A DNA stretch of 14,936 nt from assembly GCA_007131535.1 (NCBI GenBank), contig SLQI01000114.1, positions 1-14,936 on the forward strand, read 5' to 3'. Below the pieces are notes generated by a model that was given only the letters and a program-made list of their open reading frames with translations, made no database searches and was not told where the DNA came from. The position numbers and the translations under genes were made by a program. Numbering within the stretch: position 1 is the first letter of the stretch; each line of letters starts with the position of its first letter. Below are positions 6,968 to 14,098 of the stretch, piece after piece. The DNA comes from Balneolales bacterium (lineage in GTDB: Bacteria; Bacteroidota; Rhodothermia; Balneolales; Natronogracilivirgulaceae).

Positions 6968-7870
6968 ATGATTTGGCTTACCCTGATTGCATTAACCGGC
7001 ATAAACCAAGAACTCGCAAGTAATTTCGTTCTCGCGGATGAGCCGAGAGCCGAAATCAGATTCATTCAGCATTTAATTGACCGGCAGTTTTGGGGAGATG
7101 CCATCTATGTGATCGAAGAGTTTGAAGAAAATGAATCGGATTGGCTTAACCGTAATCCGGATGCGGAAGACAGCCTTAATTTCCGGGCCGGATGGGCGGC
7201 ATATAACCGTGAGCAGCTACAATATGCCGGAAATCGATTCGGCAAAGTTTCATCTGCCAGCCCCGATTACTACCAGGCCGGGTTTTACCGAAGTTACCTG
7301 TATGCCCATCTTTCAGTTCACGACTCCAATCCGGATTATCTCGATACGGCTGTCCGGGATTTGGAAAACCTGAATCCGGACCGGAAGATTCTTAAAGAGC
7401 TTCGATCTTTTGAACTTGCCGGGATGGCGCTGCTCCAAAGAGATTATGAACGTTATGCGAATCATGCCGATAAATTCACCGGTGATTTCTTTGCTTTTGC
7501 CGATCAGCAGGAAAACTTGCATGAGTATCATCACCAGCTCTCAAATGCCGGAGGCAAATCCCCGTTAGCAGCGGGTTTAATGTCTGCCGTATTACCAGGC
7601 AGCGGTAAGATTTATGCGGGCCGACGCGGTGATGGGATCTCAACCTTTCTGCAGGTAGCGGTATTCGGGTCCGTATTCGCTGAGAGCGCTCTGAATGCGG
7701 GATGGCAACACCCCCGCACATGGATCAGCGGTGGCGCATTCGGCCTGTTTTATACCGCCAATATATGGGGCAGTGTTGTATCCGTTCGAATAACTAAAGA
7801 AGAAATATATGAACAAGTTGATCAGCAGATTCTACTGGATTTGCATATTCCTCTGCGCTCCGTTTTTTAA
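6968..7870 (+). CDS. Helical-repeat protein with C-terminal glycine-rich membrane domain (paralog A)
   Basis: 300 residues. Residues about 30-190 are helical with TPR/Sel1-like spacing (paired helices around AGWAAYNREQLQYAGNRF and AGMALLQRDYERYANHA), giving a predicted periplasmic scaffold. Residues 199-272 form a membrane-type domain starting AAGLMSAVLPGSGKIYAG (201-218), with two hydrophobic segments rich in Gly/Ala. The same motif, IPGAGQIYAG, occurs in the next gene. The N-terminus (MIWLTLIALTG) is hydrophobic but lacks the usual basic n-region, and the start is 9 nt from the end of repeat copy 2, so the original 5' end may have been replaced. An in-frame TGA 6 nt upstream rules out extension. 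The last 62 nt overlap paralog B in another frame. I do not recognise a named function. Confidence 0.75.
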   Translation: MIWLTLIALTGINQELASNFVLADEPRAEIRFIQHLIDRQFWGDAIYVIEEFEENESDWLNRNPDAEDSLNFRAGWAAYNREQLQYAGNRFGKVSSASPDYYQAGFYRSYLYAHLSVHDSNPDYLDTAVRDLENLNPDRKILKELRSFELAGMALLQRDYERYANHADKFTGDFFAFADQQENLHEYHHQLSNAGGKSPLAAGLMSAVLPGSGKIYAGRRGDGISTFLQVAVFGSVFAESALNAGWQHPRTWISGGAFGLFYTANIWGSVVSVRITKEEIYEQVDQQILLDLHIPLRSVF

Positions 7871-8711
7871 CTTCCTACAGGCTTCCGGGCCAAACCAATG
7901 GCTGGAATATATGAATGCGGGAGAATACCGGGCTGCATCGGTAGAAGCTGAACGAATTTACTATTACTCGGATGACAGGTTGCTGCGCTCCCAGGCCATA
8001 CTTGCGCGCAGTTGGGCGTTAAAACAACTTGGGGAATACGGTCAGGCGCTGGATAATCTGCGCCGTGCATCGCTGCGCAATCTACCCGATGAGTTAGAAT
8101 ACCTATTCCATCATGAACGCACCCTTCTCCATTATTTAAAAGGTAACTGGAGTGATGCCCGCAATAGCCTGCAACAATTAAATCATTTTATAGATGACCC
8201 CGATCGGCAGCTCCTTTCAGGTTACATTGATATTCTATCTTTGATTGAGTTACAAAAATGGGACAAGGCACAAGAGGCGACCGGTAAATATTTTGATCAA
8301 CTTGAAGTTCCGGCTTCAGTTGATTCAGTTTTTTACCGTGCCCCCCCTTCCTTAAAAAATCCGGACCGTGCCGAGCTGCTATCTACCTTTATTCCCGGCG
8401 CAGGACAGATTTATGCCGGAAGCTTTGGCGGAGGGCTCGGTAGTGCCGGGCTTCAGGTTTCTTCTTTGGCCTGGGGTGTATACAACGTTATTCATGGTTA
8501 CTATTTCACCGCTCTGTTTACAGGGGGAGGACTTTTCCAGGCATTTTATTTCGGGGGGATGGAACAGGCTAAATCACTTGCACAAAATAAAAACGAAGCC
8601 CGCTCACAACAATATAATGCTGAGATATCTGCACGACTGCTAAATATTATTGAGCCCCATTTAAACAAAAAAAGGCGAACCATGAGTGATTCGCCTTTCG
8701 AAATTGATTAA
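7809..8711 (+). CDS. Helical-repeat protein with C-terminal glycine-rich membrane domain (paralog B)
   Basis: 300 residues, the same length and architecture as paralog A. The signal peptide is clear: MNKLISR, a hydrophobic core (8-23) and an ASG cleavage region near 25-27. Residues 30-165 contain TPR-like helix pairs (MNAGEYRAASVEAERIYYY, LKQLGEYGQALDNLRRAS, LKGNWSDARNSLQQLN). Residues 189-250 repeat the paralog-A membrane domain from ELLSTFIPGAGQIYAG (189-204), a glycine-rich hairpin resembling TM2-type membrane hairpins. The ATG is preceded by AAAGAAGAAA inside paralog A; the start is kept despite the 62-nt overlap because it supplies the complete signal peptide. The final residues KKRRTMSDSPFEID are encoded by the terminator of the opposing TM2 gene. 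Likely an envelope protein of unknown role, acting with paralog A. Confidence 0.82.
   Translation: MNKLISRFYWICIFLCAPFFNFLQASGPNQWLEYMNAGEYRAASVEAERIYYYSDDRLLRSQAILARSWALKQLGEYGQALDNLRRASLRNLPDELEYLFHHERTLLHYLKGNWSDARNSLQQLNHFIDDPDRQLLSGYIDILSLIELQKWDKAQEATGKYFDQLEVPASVDSVFYRAPPSLKNPDRAELLSTFIPGAGQIYAGSFGGGLGSAGLQVSSLAWGVYNVIHGYYFTALFTGGGLFQAFYFGGMEQAKSLAQNKNEARSQQYNAEISARLLNIIEPHLNKKRRTMSDSPFEID
8671..8698 (-). terminator. Intrinsic terminator of the TM2 gene, inside paralog B codons
   Basis: AAAGGCGAA (8671-8679) pairs perfectly with TTCGCCTTT (8690-8698) around a 10-nt loop. On the minus strand the stem is followed by a run of seven T and then GTTT, a textbook intrinsic terminator for the gene ending at 8725. 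The hairpin overlaps the last codons of the plus-strand gene ending at 8711, which it may also help to stop, though without a T-run in that direction. Confidence 0.8.
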
Positions 8712-8724
8712 AAAGTGTAGAGGA

Positions 8725-9153
8725 TCAATTACCCGTCCACATAAAAAAGCTGTTATTGTTCACGTAAGCATCGAAGTTATTAGGTTCGATAACTTCTATA
8801 AGCAACATAATCCAGTCGATAGTGGCCACAATACCACATCCCCCTAAAGTGAAAATGTAACCGAGGCCAACACCAACACTGGTACCAAGATAGAATCGGT
8901 GAACGCCTACATAACCCAGTGTCCAGGCAAGGGCAAAGGCAATCCCCGGCTGTTTGCCATGGTCAGCTTCCTGTAAGGCAAAATTCGTAAACATATCTCC
9001 GGCAGTATCGAAACTCTCCATCTGCTCGGATGATGCAAACAGTTCATCCACTGCCTGGCTATCCACACTATAGCGCTCGGTAGCCTCAACTGTAGCAGCT
9101 AAACCCAAACAGAACGCAAAGACAAATAGAACTTTGTACAACTTCATAAACAT
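8725..9153 (-). CDS. TM2-domain protein with signal peptide
   Basis: 142 residues. Met1 or Met3 starts a signal peptide (MKLYK, then hydrophobic 8-20, cleavage after VEA near 24). Residues 26-65 are a polar, acidic linker. Residues 68-119 form a TM2 domain: first helix IAFALAWTLGYVGVHRFYLG (70-89), glycine-rich turn TSVGVGLGYIFTLGGCG, and second helix IVATIDWIMLLIEVI with the family aspartate at 113. TM2 proteins are two-helix membrane proteins of mostly unknown biochemical role. The C-terminus (124-142) is short and Asn-rich. It converges on the envelope cluster at 5658-8711, whose last two proteins carry similar glycine-rich membrane hairpins; a shared role is only a suggestion. Domain is confident, start within two codons. 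Confidence 0.88.
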   Translation of the reverse strand: MFMKLYKVLFVFAFCLGLAATVEATERYSVDSQAVDELFASSEQMESFDTAGDMFTNFALQEADHGKQPGIAFALAWTLGYVGVHRFYLGTSVGVGLGYIFTLGGCGIVATIDWIMLLIEVIEPNNFDAYVNNNSFFMWTGN

Positions 9154-9502
9154 CGTGATTTGATTAGTGATTTATTGATGATCTTTGCTTACTTACATCC
9201 ATACCCTGGATTAAATAACAAAATAAACATTGCAAAATAAATATCTATCGAATATTTACTTCACAAGTTCATAAAGTGTACTTCGTAAAAATCACAAAAA
9301 ACAGATCATATTAAAACCACTGACATCAATCGGTCGGGCTTTCTAAGCTTTTCGGGTTCAATGTGGTAATTTCCGGCACTTAATCAGCGTTTTGAAGAAA
9401 GGCATTGCGTGATTCTGAAGAATTAAAATAAACTTCCAGAGTAACTTTACAGCCTCTATAAAGGTTATGTGTATTATATGCCGGTTTTTTTAACAATCTT
9501 TT
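9154..9502. other. Intergenic region between divergent TM2 and MtfA-like genes
   Basis: 349 bp of AT-rich sequence that must contain promoters for both divergent genes. I see no gene, RNA or convincing operator, and no clear promoter match. GCTT-TCT-AAGC (about 9340-9350) is the only small inverted repeat noticed. There is no strong ribosome-binding site before the ATG at 9503. Confidence 0.4.
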
Positions 9503-10276
9503 ATGTTCCAATTCATAAAACAATGGAAAAGGAAAAGGTATAAGCAAGTTCAATTACGTGATGAGCAGATAAACACCCTTTTTACCGTTGCACCTTTAGC
9601 CGCTACACTCCCCTCCTCTTACCGCGGGAAATTTCTTGAAACCGTAACTATCCTGTTGCATGAAAAAAAAATTGAAGGTTGTGCCGGGCTGGAAGTCAAT
9701 GAAACTGTTCAATACGTAATAGCCTCTCATGCGGCACTGCTTTTACTTGGTGAAATCAGCGATTATTACCCCGACCTTTATACGATACTGGTTTACCCAA
9801 CGGCTTATATAGCTCCTGTTAATGATCACGAAGAAGGGGGGATTGTTGTCGAAGGTCGGGAGATGCGTTTTGGTGAATCGTGGGGGCAGGGTAGTCTCGT
9901 ACTTGCCTGGGATGAAGTATCAATGGATGCAAAACGTCCAAACTCGGGCCGCAACCTGGTTATCCATGAATTCGCTCATGAAATCGATCAGGAGTTTGCT
10001 TTAACCGAAGAACCTACCCTGCTGAAGTTTCAGGAGTGGGGAGATACACTTATGCGCAGTTACCATCAGCATGTAGCGTATGTTGAAAAGGGCTATCCTA
10101 CCCTACTTGATCCCTACGGAGCGGAAAACCCGGCTGAATTTTTTGCCGTTAGCACCGAGATGTTTTTCGGAAAGCCTGTGGAGTTCAAAAACCATCACCC
10201 GAAACTCTATAAAGAAATCAGCCGGATCTATAATTTAGACCCGGCTGACTGGAAGACAACAAAGGTTGGTATTTAA
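9503..10276 (+). CDS. mtfA: MtfA-type zinc metallopeptidase (M90 family)
   Basis: 257 residues, close to the E. coli MtfA length. The gluzincin motif HEFAHEID places zinc ligands at His155 and His159 with catalytic Glu156; the third ligand is Glu212 in YGAENPAEFFAVSTEMFF (205-222), as in the family. ETVQYVIASHAALLLLG (67-83) and SWGQGSLVLAWDEV (126-139) are other family signatures. E. coli MtfA is a cytosolic aminopeptidase that binds the glucose repressor Mlc; no Mlc relative is visible here, so the regulatory link is not implied and the symbol is by homology only. No signal peptide. The short gap to the convergent ftsH (15 bp between stops) puts two proteases 3'-to-3'. An 11-bp hairpin lies over its last 20 codons. 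Confidence 0.9.
   Translation: MFQFIKQWKRKRYKQVQLRDEQINTLFTVAPLAATLPSSYRGKFLETVTILLHEKKIEGCAGLEVNETVQYVIASHAALLLLGEISDYYPDLYTILVYPTAYIAPVNDHEEGGIVVEGREMRFGESWGQGSLVLAWDEVSMDAKRPNSGRNLVIHEFAHEIDQEFALTEEPTLLKFQEWGDTLMRSYHQHVAYVEKGYPTLLDPYGAENPAEFFAVSTEMFFGKPVEFKNHHPKLYKEISRIYNLDPADWKTTKVGI
10219..10247 (-). terminator. Possible ftsH terminator hairpin inside mtfA-like gene
   Basis: CAGCCGG (10219-10225) pairs with CCGGCTG (10241-10247), and TCTA/TAGA extends the stem inside after one mismatch. On the minus strand it is followed by ATTTCTTTATAG, an interrupted T-run, about 45 bp beyond the ftsH stop. It lies in mtfA codons, so it may instead be a coincidence of coding sequence. Confidence 0.35.
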
Positions 10277-10291
10277 TCTCTAATCAGGCAG

Positions 10292-12436
10292 TTACTCTTT
10301 TTTGGGAGCCTCTCCATCATCAGAACCGGAAGCAGAGTCAGATTTGTCACCGCTTTTGTCGGCTTGTCTTTTCGGTGCCGATGATTGAAGATTTTCAGCA
10401 TCGATGCCTCCACGTTTTTCTTCGATTATTTCTGCATTCGATGAACCTGCATTATCTTCTTTTTTACCACCTTCCGCACCGGAAGTTTTTCCGGCATCGT
10501 GAAGCGCCTGCGGATTTTTAACCTGTCCGTTTTCAAACAGTTTAACTACTTCATCACCCAGCACAATCTCCTGCTCAACCAACATTTCAGCAAGCCTGTC
10601 AAAGGCTTTGCGATGTTCATTCAAAGTATCCACTGCTCGTTTGTAAGCATCTTCCAGAATTTTCTGTACTGATTTATCAACTTCACGGGCCGTTTCATCA
10701 CTATATTCCCGCATGTTCCCCATCTGTTCACCGAGAAAGACCTCCTCGCGCTGTCCACCAAGGCCAATATTCTGGAAGGTTTCACTCATACCCCAATCCA
10801 GCACCATTTTACGTGCCAGTTTGGTTGATTGTTTGAGATCGTTTTCAGCCCCGCTGGTTGCCGTATTAAAAACGATTTCTTCAGCAGCTCTACCACCCAT
10901 CATAACGGCAAGCCGGTCGAGCATGTACTCACGCCGATAGATGTACTGTTCCCGTTCCGGAAGCTGTTGCGTAACACCCATGGCTTTACCACGAGGCACA
11001 ATGGTGACTTTGTGGACCGGATCCGAATGAGGTAGTACAGCTGCCACAATAGCGTGCCCCGCTTCATGATAAGCGATCAGACGTTTTTCCTCCTCATCAA
11101 GAACGATTCCCTGTCGCTCAAGCCCCATGAGTACCTTATCCCAAGCACGGTCGATATCTTGCTGGGTGATTTTTTCACGCTTATCCCGTGCAGCCTGAAT
11201 AGCACCCTCATTCATAAGATTCTCGAGATCAGCGCCACTAAATCCGGGGGTTCCTTTTGCTATGCTGGAAAGATCGATATCATCGGCCAGGGGCTTATTT
11301 CGGCTGTGTATCTTCAGAATAGCTTCACGATCTTCTTTGGTCGGTAAGTCAACGGTAACCTGTCGGTCAAACCGGCCCGGACGCAACAGCGCTTTGTCAA
11401 GAATATCCGGACGGTTGGTAGCCGCCATTACAATCACGTTTTCTGAAGGCTCAAAACCGTCAAGTTCGGCCAGTAATTGGTTAAGAGTTTGTTCCCGCTC
11501 ATCATGTCCACCGCCGACTCCGGCTCCCCGGCGACGACCGATAGAATCAATCTCATCAATAAAAATGATACTGGGGGCATTTTCCCGGGCATTCTTAAAC
11601 ATATCACGAACACGCTTGGCTCCAACCCCTACGAACATTTCCATGAAGTCAGACCCGGTGATCGTGAAAAACGGAACATTGGCCTCTCCGGCCACCGCAC
11701 GAGCCAATAATGTCTTACCGGTACCCGGAGAACCCATCAACAGAACGCCTTTGGGAGGTTTTACTCCAAGTTTCTCAAAGCTGCCGGGATCGCTCAGATA
11801 TGTTACAATTTCCTGTAATTCAGATTTGGCTTCACGGGCTCCCGCAACATCTTTAAATGTGGTTTTCTTCTTCCCTTCGCCCGGCTTGTGCAGTTTCGCC
11901 TGACTTTTGCCAATGCTGAACATCCCCTGGCTCTGCCCTTGCATACGTCGGAGAAACGACCAGCCGATCAGTAATAAAATCAGAAACGGAAGCGTACCGA
12001 AGAGCAGATACCACCAAAGTATATTGCCTTCGGGCTGTGTGTAAATAACCACTCCTTTTTCATCAAGTATGGCGAATAATTCATCATCACCAAAACTCGG
12101 AACGTGGGTGTAAAACTCGGTGATTTTCCTGGTTTCATCATCGGGAGTGGTTCGCTCAATGGCTTCTTTAAACTTTCCTTCAATTTTTTCGCCCTGAACT
12201 TTAATCTCTTCAACATTATCCGCTTTCAGTTCACTGCGAAAGGTGGTGTAGTTAATCTCGGTTGGTCCGTATAAGCCACCGGTTACATTGTAAATAAGCC
12301 AGCCACCGAGCAGTACGACAATCATCAGGTAAAATAACATAATCCGGTTACCCCCCATTGGCTGCTGGGGTTGTTGGTCCGGATCCTGACGATTTTCGTT
12401 ATCCTTTTGGGGTGATCGGTTATTGTTTTGACTCAA
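10292..12436 (-). CDS. ftsH: ATP-dependent zinc metalloprotease FtsH
   Basis: 714 residues; a membrane-anchored AAA+ protease degrading misfolded membrane proteins and short-lived regulators. Order: polar N-terminus (1-30), TM1 (about 32-50), periplasmic domain (51-137), TM2 (138-161), AAA+ module with Walker A GSPGTGKT (235-242), pore loop FVGVGA (268-273), Walker B IIFIDEID (290-297), arginine fingers in LRPGRFDR (Arg352, Arg355), then the M41 peptidase with HEAGH (457-461) and the third zinc ligand Asp533 in AENDLKQ. The acidic, Lys/Ser-rich tail (about 645-714) is longer than in E. coli. Walker A has Ser236 where Pro is commoner. The start is TTG: an in-frame TAA lies six codons upstream and the next ATG (Met27) would leave a very short cytoplasmic tail. 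It probably has its own promoter in the 312-bp gap upstream. Confidence 0.97.
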   Translation of the reverse strand: MSQNNNRSPQKDNENRQDPDQQPQQPMGGNRIMLFYLMIVVLLGGWLIYNVTGGLYGPTEINYTTFRSELKADNVEEIKVQGEKIEGKFKEAIERTTPDDETRKITEFYTHVPSFGDDELFAILDEKGVVIYTQPEGNILWWYLLFGTLPFLILLLIGWSFLRRMQGQSQGMFSIGKSQAKLHKPGEGKKKTTFKDVAGAREAKSELQEIVTYLSDPGSFEKLGVKPPKGVLLMGSPGTGKTLLARAVAGEANVPFFTITGSDFMEMFVGVGAKRVRDMFKNARENAPSIIFIDEIDSIGRRRGAGVGGGHDEREQTLNQLLAELDGFEPSENVIVMAATNRPDILDKALLRPGRFDRQVTVDLPTKEDREAILKIHSRNKPLADDIDLSSIAKGTPGFSGADLENLMNEGAIQAARDKREKITQQDIDRAWDKVLMGLERQGIVLDEEEKRLIAYHEAGHAIVAAVLPHSDPVHKVTIVPRGKAMGVTQQLPEREQYIYRREYMLDRLAVMMGGRAAEEIVFNTATSGAENDLKQSTKLARKMVLDWGMSETFQNIGLGGQREEVFLGEQMGNMREYSDETAREVDKSVQKILEDAYKRAVDTLNEHRKAFDRLAEMLVEQEIVLGDEVVKLFENGQVKNPQALHDAGKTSGAEGGKKEDNAGSSNAEIIEEKRGGIDAENLQSSAPKRQADKSGDKSDSASGSDDGEAPKKE

Positions 12437-12748
12437 TTGTATTGCAATAGGTTACAGGTGAAACTTTACTTATTCGAAACGGCCGGTATGCGTAACAATT
12501 ACATCTCCATTACCGAACCCAATTTCATATTAATGAAAATTCTGTTTTACTGATAAAGATTCCTGAAAGTAAAAATCAGGTATTCTCATAACATTATTAT
12601 TGATAATATTAGTTGAAATATAGACTTATGAAACGGCGACTGTGACGCAGGCAATTTTTATTCCCGCTATAGAGCCGTCATCCCAGAATTAACGTACGGC
12701 ATTACGGGTTATTCGATCAGGAAAAAATGCATGGCGATGTTTCGTGAT
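12437..12748. other. AT-rich intergenic region upstream of ftsH
   Basis: 312 bp separating ftsH from the next minus-strand gene. It should contain the ftsH promoter, but no clear -33/-7 pair was found. Apart from the hairpin at its upstream edge (12723-12763), I see no gene, RNA or repeat in it. Confidence 0.4.
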
Positions 12749-12763
12749 TTACATCGTTAATGC
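12723..12763 (-). terminator. Intrinsic terminator after the triple-repeat membrane gene
   Basis: Read on the minus strand, GCAT-(TAA)-CGATGT pairs with ACATCG-(CC)-ATGC around a 10-nt loop and is followed by ATTTTTTCC. The stem starts within the last codons of the gene ending at 12749. The bulges weaken it, but the T-run and its position support termination. Confidence 0.6.
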
Positions 12764-13195
12764 GCTTTCCCGTTTACTCGCTACAACAAAAAGGCCGAAT
12801 ATAAGCAAAAACACGGCAATGATATAAGCGATAATATTCGGAAATATCAACAATAGCAGAGCAGCTGATAGCGGAATGATGGCCATCAATGAAAAGCCGA
12901 TACTAATCAGCAACGAAAAACCAAAAAAGAACAGAAAAAAAGCAAATATAAACGGTATAGCTTCCGGGAAGATCAAAATAAACACCCCGGATAAAACCGA
13001 TAATACTGTTATGACGGAGCCTGCTCCGAAAAAATAGAAAATCAGACCCATCGCAAGTAAATACCCGCCGGCAAAGTAGTATACCAGCTCGGGCCACATA
13101 AGAATTGCAGCTCCTGAAATAATGGCGATAATGGCGTGGGTATCAGACCGGTTGCTTTCACCCGTTCGTAATTGAAAATGAAATCTGTTAGCCAT
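12749..13195 (-). CDS. Membrane protein of three tandem 42-residue hairpin units (DUF3096/DUF308-like)
   Basis: 148 residues from the ATG at 13195; the frame can extend to a TTG at 13225 (158 residues), with no good ribosome-binding site for either. The ATG is preferred. In the 158-residue numbering, three units repeat one pattern: hydrophobic helix, (W/F)P(E/N), second hydrophobic helix ending in Gly. The motifs are ILMWPEL (41-47), ILIFPEA (83-89) and LLIFPNI (125-131), exactly 42 residues apart. Each unit resembles DUF3096 or half of an HdeD/DUF308 protein, giving about six membrane segments. The short cytoplasmic N-terminus is basic. HdeD relatives are linked to stress tolerance, but no function is claimed here. 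It lies downstream of the thioesterase on the same strand and is possibly co-transcribed. Confidence 0.78.
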   Translation of the reverse strand: MANRFHFQLRTGESNRSDTHAIIAIISGAAILMWPELVYYFAGGYLLAMGLIFYFFGAGSVITVLSVLSGVFILIFPEAIPFIFAFFLFFFGFSLLISIGFSLMAIIPLSAALLLLIFPNIIAYIIAVFLLIFGLFVVASKRESALTM

Positions 13196-13316
13196 TTCCG
13201 ATAATTTTTGTTGATCACACTTCAAGTTTTCTTACCGCACCAAAGGCTAACATCTGAAATTCTTGCGAATAATTATAATTCTACAGTGAGAATCTGATCC
13301 TTATGGTACTGCTTTA

Positions 13317-13703
13317 TCAGATATCTAAACCTTGCTTTTCATCTTCAAGGGTTTTCCCATGAGGCGCCGCCTTACCCTCATCGTCAATTCGCACAAAAAC
13401 CAGTTTATCGATTCTGATAATTTCTTGCTTGGTGTACTTATTTCGTACTAAACACCGCATGGTTATAGATGTACGCCCCAGTCCTGTTGTCTCTAAACCA
13501 ATTTCAACCACATCTCCAAGCTTAGCTGAGCTTACAAAATCAATTTCTGAAATATATTTCGTCACTACTTTGTGCTGATCCAGTTGGCAGCCGACATAAA
13601 TGGCCGCTTCTTCGTCAATCCATTGTAACAAGGTGCCTCCGAACAATGTACCGCCGGGGTTAAGGTCCTGAGGCTTAACCAGTTTTCTACTATAAAAATT
13701 CAT
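13317..13703 (-). CDS. Acyl-CoA thioesterase (hotdog fold, YciA/YkhA type)
   Basis: 128 residues, one hotdog domain. NPGGTLFGGTLLQWIDEEAA (15-34) is the acyl-CoA thioesterase signature: Asn15, the FGG turn and the catalytic acid Asp30 at the start of the central helix. VVTKYISEIDFVSSAKLGDVVE (46-67) is the second strand pair, with DFVSSAKLGD matching the family's DF.-P---GD motif, and GLGRTSITMRCLVRN the next strands. YciA-type enzymes are cytoplasmic and release free CoA from short to long acyl-CoA thioesters; chain-length preference is not readable. The C-terminal extension (113-128) is short and charged. It starts at ATG. It lies 91 bp upstream of the membrane-repeat gene (121 bp from the preferred ATG), with no obvious terminator in the gap. 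Confidence 0.92.
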   Translation of the reverse strand: MNFYSRKLVKPQDLNPGGTLFGGTLLQWIDEEAAIYVGCQLDQHKVVTKYISEIDFVSSAKLGDVVEIGLETTGLGRTSITMRCLVRNKYTKQEIIRIDKLVFVRIDDEGKAAPHGKTLEDEKQGLDI

Positions 13704-14098
13704 ATATCAAATACTTTACTTGTGGCTACATGAACAGTATTGCTACTCTATATCGTACGGTCAATAAATTTGTTGCATTCACAAACCTTCTTCGGGGCCT
13801 AATATATGAAGGCTTTTTATAACTAAAACTTTTGACCGAGATCAAGGCCAGAGAATATTAAAATCCCGATTACACAGAGATCGTTCAGAATGAAATTTTG
13901 CAAAACTTTCTGCAATATGAATCGAACACTTCCGACCATACCTGCCAGGAAAGTATTACTCTAAAAATATATCCGTACACCAACAATTTTAACTCCTGTA
14001 AAATGTTATTAGATTTGGAATTAATATATGAAGTAGGTTAAGGGTTAACTTACTTTTATTGAGGGCCTCCTGTGGCAGCGGGAAAGCCCTCACTTGTT
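13704..14098. other. Gene-free region upstream of thioesterase
   Basis: About 395 bp with no supportable gene. It should hold the thioesterase promoter. Two hairpins sit at its far end: GTAGGTTAA/TTAACTTAC (14033-14053, followed by TTTTATT on the plus strand) and TGAGGGC/GCCCTCA (14060-14066 with 14086-14092). The second lies just downstream of the stop of the decayed minus-strand frame at 14099 and may be its former terminator, although no T-run follows on that strand. Confidence 0.35.

Noticed and set aside
11262..11903. Plus-strand 213-codon open frame inside ftsH
   Set aside because: It mirrors the AAA+ module of ftsH in the opposite frame, is Ser/Arg-rich and has no recognisable domain.
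12600..12720. Possible third copy of the palindromic element upstream of ftsH
   Set aside because: Only scattered short matches; no termini or core blocks of the element could be aligned.
13786..13818. CCTTC/GAAGG or GCCT/AGGC hairpin followed by TTTTT on the plus strand
   Set aside because: It looks like a weak terminator, but no plus-strand gene or promoter precedes it and alternative pairings compete.
13891..13965. 24-codon plus-strand ORF starting MKFCKTFCNMN
   Set aside because: Too short, with no ribosome-binding site and no supporting context.
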